Source: DASYSA01 sp036003885 (lineage in GTDB: Bacteria; Acidobacteriota; Blastocatellia; UBA7656). Taken from it: a stretch of 27,045 bases of DNA. Position 1 is the first letter of the stretch. Each line of letters opens with the position of its first letter. Below the pieces are notes generated by a model. That model saw only the letters and a list, made by a program, of their open reading frames with translations, was not told the origin of the DNA and searched no databases. The translations under genes and the position numbers were made by a program. Location of the stretch: contig DASYSA010000617.1 of the NCBI GenBank assembly GCA_036003885.1, forward strand, positions 1 to 27,045, in the 5' to 3' direction. Shown one piece after another: positions 16,202 through 23,001 of this stretch.

Positions 16202-19200
16202 CTATAACTTCGGAGGCGCGAGCGTCAGGAGTGAAGGTACCCTGTCCGGCTCGGCCAATCGCAGCAGCTCGTAACCAATGCCGGCGAGGCCTGTAAGCAA
16301 GCCCGGCGTTTCGACTCCCGACGGAACTCCGCAAAGCCATCCGTGTGTCTTGGTGCTTTCGAGAATTGACCCGGCGATGCGATAGACGCGATCTGACAGC
16401 TCGGTATTGTCGAGGGTCAACGCTGCATCAAGCAAAAAGTCGAGGTTTCCCAAATCGCCATGGCATAGAGAATGATTCCCGCCAAAGCCTCTGGCGATCG
16501 TGGTGTTCACCGCGGCGTTTATGTCTGCCGTTATCTCCGGCGTGTCAACGTGCGCAAGCGACCTCAATCGAGCCAGCCCTGTTCCAGGAGCGCCATGGCA
16601 CCACGTGACCGAAAACTTGAGTTGTGCCTGATCTGACGCTTCGGCGCCCGGCAAGTTGAAATTCCGGAAATCGGGCCAGTTCTCCTGCGATTGCGAGAAG
16701 ACGCTCCTCTCGTATGAAATCGCCTCAAGAGCCACCTTCGTGAACGTTTCATCGGCGGTCCTGGCGGCCACTTCAAGCAGGGCCCACGCAATGCCCGCGG
16801 CGCCATGTGAGAATCCCGTCAGCGGTTGGGTCGCATCAACCGCCGTCGACCATCCCACTCCCACGGGCATGCTGCGAGCTGTAGAGACAAGTCGATTCGC
16901 GCAAGCTACAGCCGCTGAGAGCGACTGCTCGGATGCAGTGCAACGGTGCAGGCTAAGCAGCGCAGCGATGCATCCGGCAGCGCCGCCGATGATGTCGAGT
17001 CCCTGGTCGCGGGGAATGATCTCGACAAGGTGATCAACCAGTCCTTCGGCGTCTGCAAGCAAGCTCGGATCGCGCCATAGAGTACCGAAATGCGAAAGCG
17101 AATAGATCGCCCCACCCAGGCCGCCGAAAGCACCTATAGGGTCCTCGACTCCTTCGGCGGCCTTCCTCAGAGATAAATGGTTCTTTATCTGCTTCCGCAG
17201 ATTTCCCACTATGGCACGTGCAAGATTTGTATAACGGGCTTCCCCGGTAACGGCCCCCAGGTAAGAGAGGAAGAGACCTATGCCCGTCGTGCCGCCATAT
17301 AAATCATCGCCGAGCGGCAGCAAGCTCCAGGCCTTCTCTTTTATCATCGTAAGCCCCATCCACGAGACGAAATCTGCGTCGCGGATTGCCAGCATCTCCA
17401 GCCGGTCGCCAACCTCGCGCGCGGCCTCGAGGATGGAGTCACGGCCAGCAGCTGTCCGGGATTGAGCAATTCGATAGTGGACCTGGCGTTCCTGATTGTG
17501 GCCCCAATCGAGAGCGGTCATCGAACCCCTGATGAACCATTCTTGCCGCGCAAGATCGTCATCGCCCATCTGTTTGAGGCGGTGGTGGACCATCTCCAGG
17601 CTTGGTACTTCGAAGAAGTCCGGGATGACCTCTCTCTTACTGGTCCACAACGCGCGTGAGCCTGGCCGCGTAGTAAACACGGGGATGTCTCCTTGAGACA
17701 GATCGGCGTGTTCGGCTGGGATAACCTTTTCGAGGTGTGGACGGAACTCGACTTCCACCCACAACCGGTCGAGCAGGCGATCGCGATCGAGCGCGGTTCG
17801 AAGCACGTCGGGGTGGTAGCTCTCCGTGAGAATCAACCCATAAGTGCGCGTGGGCCGCAGGACGACTCGCACCTCATCCTCCGAAAATCGGGACAAGGGA
17901 CTGTCATCTCGAAGGAGATCATCCCGGTATTTGCATAACAACCGATAGACCGAGGAAAAACCTTTGACGATGGATTCCAGATAGTCGCGGGCATCCACCG
18001 CGACTTCGTTGAAGGTTGCTCGATTCTGACTTCCCGGAAGCGGAATGCGTTTACGCACCAACCTCATTTCATCTGTCCCGGTCTGTTCAAACATCGGCAA
18101 TGCGTGCGGCGTAAGCTGGCCCGCTGCCCCGCCAAGCCCGCTCATCTCTATCCCTTCGTCATTACCACCCGTCCACATACGCTGAGGCAGGAGGCCAACC
18201 CGCAGGACTGAATGACTCATTATTCTCGCCGCGAGGGCGAATGAACTGCCGTCCCCGAGATCCTGCGAGGGTCGCGGATGAAAGAGAGCTTCAAGGTCGA
18301 TGAGATAAGGGTCTTCGCCGCAAGCCATCAAATTTTCCAGGTGAAAATCCGTGGCCTCGAGCATGTAGAGCAGCGCGAGGTATCCTCCCTGGCGTTCATA
18401 AAACCTGCGGACCTGTTCAACGGTCTCGCAGCCTCGGGTCTCGACGAATTCGACCCATCCGTGACTCGGTCGATCAATGACTCTCAGGGTTTGATATTTC
18501 GGATGATCGCCTCGTTCGTTGAGCCATTCGAGCAATTGCGAGAAGTGAACATCTACGCTCAAGGAACGCGGTTTATAGACAGCTTTGAAGCCACTGCTGA
18601 AGGTCGCAATCACAACTGAGCGGCCTTCCCGGTGCCTGTCGCCCGATCCTATGTGAAGAGAGGAGAGCAGTCCGGGCTCGGTCGCGGGCGACAACGTTTC
18701 CATAATCGAGAGCCAGTCGGCGCACAGGTGATTCAGGAACTCGAGAGTGAAGGTCACCCAGTGATCGATTGTCGCCACCAGGTGTCGTGCCAGCACAGGA
18801 TATTCTTTCAGGATATTGAGAAACTCCTGGGGCTGGCGAACGCGGCGTAAGAAGTGATTGAACCGGGCTTGAGGCGTATCGCCCTCCAGAACGCCGTTCA
18901 ATCGAGCGACGTTGAGTTCCAACACCATCACGCGGCTTGTTATCTTCGCGATCTCCTGGGATAGCGACGGAAGGAACAACAGATCGACTTTATCGGGATC
19001 GAATGGCAACTTAGTATATTTCTCTTGAATCTCCCGAATGCCTGTGATGACCCTGTTTCGAGCCCAGGAGAGCAGAAAATCCTGGCCCTCTGCCTGGTGT
19101 TGCTCGACGTGGTGTTCGCCAGCCTCTTGCTGAGCCTCGAGCGAAACCTGGCTGAAACTGTGAAACGCCGTTTCAAGCTTGATCAGCCAATCCGGGCGGA

Positions 19201-19483
19201 CGGTTGAAGAGCGATGTATGACATCGGGCCGTGCGCTCAGAAGCTGCAAAAACTCGCCTTCGTTAAGGTGTTCCGTTTCCAGCCGCGCGACGAAATGATC
19301 ATCGATTGTGAAAGGGCGTTGTGACCGCCAACGTTGAAGCAGACGAGTAGCGCGATTGAGGTTTTCACCGGCGGTCTCTTGAGGAAACTGAGACAAACGC
19401 ATCAGCGCAGCGCGCTCGCTCAGAGTCAATGCATTGAACCAGACGGGATCTTCAAACCCATTCTGTTGCAAGTTGGTCGACAT
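16202..19483 (-). CDS. lanM: Class II lanthipeptide synthetase LanM
   Basis: The 1093-residue enzyme dehydrates Ser/Thr in precursor cores and cyclises them onto Cys. The N-terminal kinase-like dehydratase (DUF4135, about 200-570) shows Lys304 in VYKPRSL, Asp379/His381/Asn384 in TDFHLENL, Asp396/Glu398 in LIDLEALF, and the RPTRTYG motif near 543-549. The C-terminal LanC-like cyclase (about 720-1093) carries the zinc ligands Cys962 (WCHGAPG) and Cys1007-His1008 (LCHGDLG), with the conserved FSHGAAG His893. Length and domain order are normal, and no key residue is missing. AAGGAGG lies about 11 bases before the ATG. Precursor genes are immediately upstream, LanT immediately downstream. Confidence 0.97.
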   Translation of the reverse strand: MSTNLQQNGFEDPVWFNALTLSERAALMRLSQFPQETAGENLNRATRLLQRWRSQRPFTIDDHFVARLETEHLNEGEFLQLLSARPDVIHRSSTVRPDWLIKLETAFHSFSQVSLEAQQEAGEHHVEQHQAEGQDFLLSWARNRVITGIREIQEKYTKLPFDPDKVDLLFLPSLSQEIAKITSRVMVLELNVARLNGVLEGDTPQARFNHFLRRVRQPQEFLNILKEYPVLARHLVATIDHWVTFTLEFLNHLCADWLSIMETLSPATEPGLLSSLHIGSGDRHREGRSVVIATFSSGFKAVYKPRSLSVDVHFSQLLEWLNERGDHPKYQTLRVIDRPSHGWVEFVETRGCETVEQVRRFYERQGGYLALLYMLEATDFHLENLMACGEDPYLIDLEALFHPRPSQDLGDGSSFALAARIMSHSVLRVGLLPQRMWTGGNDEGIEMSGLGGAAGQLTPHALPMFEQTGTDEMRLVRKRIPLPGSQNRATFNEVAVDARDYLESIVKGFSSVYRLLCKYRDDLLRDDSPLSRFSEDEVRVVLRPTRTYGLILTESYHPDVLRTALDRDRLLDRLWVEVEFRPHLEKVIPAEHADLSQGDIPVFTTRPGSRALWTSKREVIPDFFEVPSLEMVHHRLKQMGDDDLARQEWFIRGSMTALDWGHNQERQVHYRIAQSRTAAGRDSILEAAREVGDRLEMLAIRDADFVSWMGLTMIKEKAWSLLPLGDDLYGGTTGIGLFLSYLGAVTGEARYTNLARAIVGNLRKQIKNHLSLRKAAEGVEDPIGAFGGLGGAIYSLSHFGTLWRDPSLLADAEGLVDHLVEIIPRDQGLDIIGGAAGCIAALLSLHRCTASEQSLSAAVACANRLVSTARSMPVGVGWSTAVDATQPLTGFSHGAAGIAWALLEVAARTADETFTKVALEAISYERSVFSQSQENWPDFRNFNLPGAEASDQAQLKFSVTWCHGAPGTGLARLRSLAHVDTPEITADINAAVNTTIARGFGGNHSLCHGDLGNLDFLLDAALTLDNTELSDRVYRIAGSILESTKTHGWLCGVPSGVETPGLLTGLAGIGYELLRLAEPDRVPSLLTLAPPKL

Positions 19484-19546
19484 GGTGAGCTAAGCCTCCT
19501 TCAACGTTGTTGGTCTTTCGAAACACCACAAGCTCTGCTCCCGCAC

Positions 19547-19822
19547 CTAAGCGATCCGTATCGGGCTGATGGGGCAGTAATCGAACACTGAAGTGCAGAT
19601 GGCGAACGGGATGGTTTCACAGGCGAAATTGTCAGTCGGGCAAGGGCCGAGGCACGAACAGACCCAGACGCTGCCGGTCCCGCCTGCTGCTTCGCCGAGG
19701 GCTGAATCCGGCAACTCTATAAGTCCGGCGGGGTGTTCGGGAATGTTCTCCCTTTCAGCCTCGCTCAAACTCAGCCGATAATCCTCGTCCTTCCAGGCGC
19801 GAATAGTATCTGCGTGTGACAT
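19547..19822 (-). CDS. lanA: Lanthipeptide precursor 3 (mersacidin/lichenicidin-type leader)
   Basis: This 91-residue precursor begins MSHADTIRAWKDEDYRLSLS and continues with ERENIPEHPAGLIEL-type sequence, the conserved leader of the mersacidin/lichenicidin-like class II family. It ends at GEAAGG, the Gly-Gly site for LanT. The 43-residue core has Cys at 7, 9, 13, 20, 28 and 35 and eight Ser/Thr. Cys spacing matches precursor 1, although the rest of the core differs. AGGAG precedes the ATG, but the AAACAAACAAA leader of the other two precursors is absent. It is the precursor nearest to LanM, 63 bp upstream. Confidence 0.93.
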   Translation of the reverse strand: MSHADTIRAWKDEDYRLSLSEAERENIPEHPAGLIELPDSALGEAAGGTGSVWVCSCLGPCPTDNFACETIPFAICTSVFDYCPISPIRIA

Positions 19823-19894
19823 ACAAGACTCCTTTCGTTGATCTCCGATTCCCGAACGAGAGCCGCTCGGATGTTCTGAGCTGCAAAGCGCCGA

Positions 19895-20188
19895 TCAGTC
19901 GAAGACCACAGTGGATAACGGGCAGAGGTCCTCACCGCCCGTGCAAGGCGCCCAGCATCCGGTGCACACCTGGAAGAACTGTGAATTGCAGCCGCCAACC
20001 CACGAGCAGAAGAACTGAAATGACATAACGGGCGGATATTGCTCGCCTCCGGCAACCAGCCCGAGCTCGCCGTCGGAGATCTCAGTGAGCCCGGCTGGAT
20101 TGGTCGGCAGCATCCTACGCTCAGCTTCGCTCAGGCCCATGCGGTAATCTTCATCTTTCCAGGCGCGGATAATTTCCGGGTTACACAT
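19895..20188 (-). CDS. lanA: Lanthipeptide precursor 2 (mersacidin/lichenicidin-type leader)
   Basis: The 97-residue precursor starts MCNPEIIRAWKDEDYRMGLS, continues ERRMLPTNPAGLTEI and ends its leader at GLVAGG. The core of 49 residues has six Cys (13, 19, 27, 30, 34 and 41) and the block WAPCTGG shared with precursor 1. The second Cys of precursor 1 is a Trp here, while an extra Cys appears at 30. The frame is open 21 codons upstream, but that part is leader DNA (PSKKEQTNKTK); the ATG I use has AGGAGG eight bases before it and matches precursor 1. It is probably dehydrated and cyclised by LanM and exported by LanT. Confidence 0.93.
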   Translation of the reverse strand: MCNPEIIRAWKDEDYRMGLSEAERRMLPTNPAGLTEISDGELGLVAGGEQYPPVMSFQFFCSWVGGCNSQFFQVCTGCWAPCTGGEDLCPLSTVVFD

Positions 20189-20260
20189 ACACACGTCCTC
20201 CTTCGTTTTGTTTGTTTGTTCTTTCTTTGAAGGGGATTTCTCCCGAAGCAAACAGCTCAG
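20189..20260 (-). promoter_or_regulatory. 5' leader of lanthipeptide precursor 2
   Basis: In minus sense the order is GAGCTGTTTGCTTC, then the hairpin GGGA-GAAA-TCCC (20233-20244, GNRA loop), an A-rich AAAGAACAAACAAACAAAACGA stretch split around the motif, and AGGAGG. The outer TTTG/CAAA bases can extend the stem. It is homologous to the leaders at 20623-20690 and 20711-20785. Confidence 0.55.
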
Positions 20261-20265
20261 TTCCT

Positions 20266-20308
20266 CAGCTCAGATTTCCCGGCGTGAGCCGCCGGGAAGT
20301 CTGAGCTG
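20266..20308 (-). promoter_or_regulatory. Nineteen-bp stem-loop between lanthipeptide precursors 1 and 2
   Basis: CAGCTCAGA and TTCCCGGCG on one arm pair with CGCCGGGAA and TCTGAGCTG on the other, around a five-base loop (TGAGC on the plus strand). The one non-Watson-Crick position (plus-strand T20275 against G20299) can pair as G-T if the RNA is read from the plus strand, and is an A-C mismatch in the minus-strand transcript. It starts 27 bases after the precursor 1 stop. No U-tract follows, so a 3'-end protector, RNase site or partial terminator that sets the ratio of precursors to synthetase is more likely than a simple terminator. Confidence 0.6.
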
Positions 20309-20334
20309 GCGGACCCTGCCGCCTGTGTCATGGC

Positions 20335-20622
20335 TTAATAATCCACTGGGAACAACGGGCAGTAGAACGGACCGCCAGTGCAAGGCGCCCAGTCTCCGCT
20401 GCATATCCCGTAGAACTCCGACTGGCAGCCGCCAAAGCAAGAGCAGACACCAGGGAACGACATCCCCCCGGCTTCTAAGCCTCCGGCAACCGCACCCAGC
20501 TCGCTGTCGGATATGTCAATGAGACCAGCCGGATTGGTTGGTAGCATCCTCCGCTCAGCTTCGCTCAGGCTCATGCGGTAATCTTCATCTTTCCAGGCGC
20601 GGATAACATCTAGTCTACACAT
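20335..20622 (-). CDS. lanA: Lanthipeptide precursor 1 (mersacidin/lichenicidin-type leader)
   Basis: The 95-residue precursor begins MCRLDVIRAWKDEDYRMSLS, with ERRMLPTNPAGLIDI and AVAGG closing the leader. The 47-residue core has six Cys (12, 14, 18, 26, 33 and 40) but only five Ser/Thr, so at least one Cys cannot become a lanthionine. GTG two codons upstream is also open; the ATG is chosen because AGGAGG lies eight bases ahead, as in precursor 2. The start region lies five bases from the stop codon of the HlyD-like gene and the two overlap slightly. It is the first precursor in the operon. Confidence 0.93.
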   Translation of the reverse strand: MCRLDVIRAWKDEDYRMSLSEAERRMLPTNPAGLIDISDSELGAVAGGLEAGGMSFPGVCSCFGGCQSEFYGICSGDWAPCTGGPFYCPLFPVDY

Positions 20623-21496
20623 ACACACTTCCTCCTTTGTTTTTTGATTGTTTATTTGACGGGATTTCTCCCAAAGCAGACAGCTCGCCTTCTAGATTCA
20701 CACCTACAACATCTCTCCTTCGTTCTGTTTTTTGTTCTTTATTTGAAGGAGTCTCTCCCGGAGCGAACCGCTCAGCGGCCACATAGGGAAACCGCTCGAA
20801 GAACTCACCTTTGCGAGCGTGAGACGCTCGAACCAAACCTGAACAGGCAGGCGGCCTGGTAGCTTCCAGCTCGTCGGCCGGTTGCAGGGCGCGCGCCCTC
20901 AGCGAAAACAACGAGAGTACCGATTTGGAATCAGTTTGGATCCAGGCATCGATGGAACTGCCATAGTCGAGCAGCGATGCGCTTGATGGTGAGGAGACTA
21001 GCCGAGCCAACGCTACAGCCTTAGGCTCGACGATGTTTGAGAACGGGATGCCTGGACCAAATCTCTTCTGTGCATCTTCGGGACTGAGGACTTCAGACTC
21101 TACGGCAAAAATCTCTGCTATGAAATTATGAGGAGCCGCGTTGAGTTTGAAGACCACATTCTGCCCCACGCGTAACTTGTTGAGTTGATCGGCAGGAACG
21201 AATATGACAATTATGGTCGACGCTGTTGTCTCGTTTGGCGAGGCGTCCGCGTTGGTGGCAACAGCTACTGCCCGAGTGTAGACCGGTATCTCGGTGAGCC
21301 ACGTAGTGACTCCGAAGAACACAACCAGCACCAGTAGCGCCCACAGAAGATAGAGTGACCGAGGAGTGACCAGCGTGCTTGAGGTTGGTTGCTGTTCGCG
21401 ATCCGAGTACGACCTCAAGGCCTTCGATCGAAATATCGATTTCTTCTCGCTCGACACCTCGATGGTTGACGCAACTCTGCTCACACTGTGAAACAT
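20615..21496 (-). CDS. HlyD-like membrane fusion protein, short, with a leader-derived C-terminus
   Basis: The 293-residue protein has a cytoplasmic N-terminus (FRSKALRSYSDREQ, a motif seen in adaptors of lantibiotic exporters), one membrane span (residues 47-66) and a periplasmic beta-type region. That region includes FVPADQLNKLRVGQNVVFKLNAAP, the typical HlyD barrel segment. The long coiled-coil and lipoyl hairpin of full adaptors are missing: the chain goes straight from the membrane to the barrel part. The last 55 or so residues, with PSNKEQKTERRR and PSNKQSKNKGG, are encoded by two tandem copies of peptide 5'-leader DNA, so the original end was probably near residue 238. GGGAG precedes the ATG. 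It would connect LanT to the outer membrane, if functional. Confidence 0.75.
   Translation of the reverse strand: MFHSVSRVASTIEVSSEKKSIFRSKALRSYSDREQQPTSSTLVTPRSLYLLWALLVLVVFFGVTTWLTEIPVYTRAVAVATNADASPNETTASTIIVIFVPADQLNKLRVGQNVVFKLNAAPHNFIAEIFAVESEVLSPEDAQKRFGPGIPFSNIVEPKAVALARLVSSPSSASLLDYGSSIDAWIQTDSKSVLSLFSLRARALQPADELEATRPPACSGLVRASHARKGEFFERFPYVAAERFAPGETPSNKEQKTERRRDVVGVNLEGELSALGEIPSNKQSKNKGGSVYV
20623..20690 (-). promoter_or_regulatory. 5' leader of lanthipeptide precursor 1 (within the HlyD-like 3' end)
   Basis: The hairpin GGGA-GAAA-TCCC (20661-20672) is followed by CAAATAAACAATCAAAAAAC and AGGAGG. It is homologous to the precursor 2 leader. It is also translated as the end of the HlyD-like protein. 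Confidence 0.55.
20711..20785 (-). repeat. Relic copy of a precursor leader with a dead start codon
   Basis: A third leader copy: hairpin GGAG-AGA-CTCC (20748-20758), then AAATAAAGAACAAAAAACAGAACGAAGGAGAG and ATG TTG TAG. The ribosome binding site is kept but the frame stops after two codons. It suggests that a precursor gene once stood here and was deleted, leaving its leader fused in frame to the HlyD-like gene. Confidence 0.6.
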
Positions 21497-21943
21497 ATCT
21501 CTCCCGTCTCAGCAGTCATTGGGCGCTGAAGATGAATATCAGGTTGCAGATTCTTTTCAGACTACAACCATGAGAAGAGACGCATCATAAATCGCGAGTA
21601 TTGGCCCATCAGCAGGCCAATACTCGCGCAAGAATGCCGGCCCTTTTTATCTAAGAGTCTTCTTTGTTCATTCGTTGAAATATAGATGCGGAGGGAAAAC
21701 TATATTGCCACAGAGAAAAAAATTGTGAATTCTTTTTCAGAGTATGAACGCGACTGGCGTCGCATGCATATTTCATTTTGTACTGGGTTTATTTCAGCCT
21801 TTGGCGAGCGTAAGCGCGATTGTGACAAATGAACGAGCAATGCGGGTTTGCGTTTCATCGCTGCGGGCGGCGGCCAACGCAGGCCACGTCAGCACGATGG
21901 ATGCTTGTCGCAAGAACTCTCGTCGCGCTTGTTTTCTGACCAC
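21497..21943. other. Intergenic interval upstream of the lanthipeptide operon
   Basis: This 447-bp interval should hold the operon promoter. It contains a strong inverted repeat (21593-21628) and a weaker one with arms ATATAG and CTATAT near 21680-21705. A plus-strand frame at 21744-21968 lacks a ribosome binding site and overlaps the next gene's 3' end, so it is rejected. TATATT-like sequence on the minus strand near 21685 could be a -10 element, but no matching -35 is evident. Confidence 0.45.
21593..21628. promoter_or_regulatory. Perfect 14-bp inverted repeat, terminator or operator
   Basis: CGCGAGTATTGGCC is mirrored exactly by GGCCAATACTCGCG across an eight-base spacer. It lies 97 bp before the HlyD-like start and 315 bp after the NIPSNAP-like stop. 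A U-tract does not follow directly on either strand (a CTTTTT run appears about 15 bases later on the plus strand). It may terminate transcription, attenuate the lanthipeptide operon or bind a regulator. Confidence 0.5.
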
Positions 21944-22555
21944 TTACTTCGGCGCTTTCTTTTCGTAGGTTTCGTTCAATCCAGGCATGAAGTAGGGCCC
22001 GCCCGGAGCCATGCGTCCCTTGAGAAAAATGACGTGCGTGGAAATCGTCAGGCTTTGGCGCAGGTCGAGGGCGGTTTTGCATTTCACCCAATCGGGGCCG
22101 TTGCCGCCGTGCAGCACCGCGTCGCGCGACGCCTTCCAATGCTCGATGCCGGCGTAGCGAGTGGAGAGATAGACTTCGTCGTAATCCTTGCTGGCGGGCG
22201 GCGCTCCGTCGACGCCTTCGGGGGTGATGACCTGCCACATCCCGATCACACGCGAACCGAGCTTTTCAAAATACGGCCAGACACCTTCGACGCTGGCTTT
22301 CAGGAACTGATCGAACGTGCCTTTCTTGATCTTGAAGTAGCGTAGCGTGACAATTTCTTCGCCCGGTTGTGCGACATCATTGCGCACGGGCCGCGGCGTA
22401 TCCTGTTCCCTGGTTTGATTGAGACCTCCGCGAAACTGTTTGTCCTGTGGTGTCTTGTTCTCTTGCGCGGCAACCAGAGTTAAACCGCCCATCATCAGCC
22501 AGCTCAAGCCAAGCAAGACCAGCCTTCGCCCACAGTAATGAATTTGATCGAACAT
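21944..22555 (-). CDS. Exported NIPSNAP-like / dimeric alpha-beta-barrel protein
   Basis: The 203-residue product has a signal peptide (MFDQIHYCGRRLVLLGLSWL and on to VAAQ). A low-complexity polar linker follows, then one domain with the beta-alpha-beta pattern of NIPSNAP or related dimeric barrels: EEIVTLRYFKIKKGTFDQFL, VIGMWQVITPEG and YDEVYLSTRYAGIEHWKASR. Such domains are common in acidobacterial exported proteins; substrate and activity are unknown. The frame extends 57 codons further upstream, but GGAGG just before the chosen ATG and the signal peptide decide the start. There is no evident link to its neighbours. Confidence 0.7.
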   Translation of the reverse strand: MFDQIHYCGRRLVLLGLSWLMMGGLTLVAAQENKTPQDKQFRGGLNQTREQDTPRPVRNDVAQPGEEIVTLRYFKIKKGTFDQFLKASVEGVWPYFEKLGSRVIGMWQVITPEGVDGAPPASKDYDEVYLSTRYAGIEHWKASRDAVLHGGNGPDWVKCKTALDLRQSLTISTHVIFLKGRMAPGGPYFMPGLNETYEKKAPK

Positions 22556-23001
22556 ACGCGCCTCCAACCGAGAGTAGACTTGCTGAATGATGACGGCGAT
22601 CTTGAATAATCCGAAGCAATGATAGAAGAGCATGAGGTCAATGCTCAATCCCTCTTCGTGCCGCGGTGAGCAGCAGGATTTGCACAGACGGCAGGGACAA
22701 CTGCGGTCGGTGCCGTCCGCGGTCATGGAGGTGTCAATGGGACGACGCTGCCGCGACCCTTGAGTCCAGGTTTAGTTGCACCCCTTCGTGACGGGAATCA
22801 CGTTTCTTGCATTAAACCCTGGTCGGTTCGCGTCTCTAAGTCATGAGCACCAATGGGTGTAAGCGGAGGCTGAGTAAGCACAGGAGTCTCCTGGAGCGTT
22901 CCCGAAAAGCCACCCCTGCATTCCTCCTGAGTCTCGCGGATAAACGTCTGGCGAGTATGCCCCTCCTGAAAGGCAATGCGTCCCCCCAAAGGAGCTACGT
23001 T
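22556..23001. other. Divergent intergenic interval
   Basis: This 446-bp interval lies between two divergent genes and should hold both promoters. A minus-strand candidate is listed at 22619-22648. On the plus strand I could not identify a good -35/-10 pair for the SIR2 gene. The SIR2 frame is open back to 22843, without motif support. Confidence 0.5.
22619..22648 (-). promoter_or_regulatory. Possible sigma-70-type promoter for the NIPSNAP-like gene
   Basis: Minus sense: TTGAGC, an 18-base spacer, then TATCAT, about 64 bases before the start codon. Matches to the consensus are four and five of six. Weak evidence alone. Confidence 0.3.

Noticed and set aside
20189..20251. Longer start for lanthipeptide precursor 2 (118 residues)
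   Set aside because: The added residues are translated leader DNA; the conserved family leader and the strong AGGAGG both point to the ATG at 20188.
21744..21968. Plus-strand frame of 74 codons near the NIPSNAP-like gene
   Set aside because: There is a T-rich sequence instead of a ribosome binding site before its ATG, and no recognisable domain.
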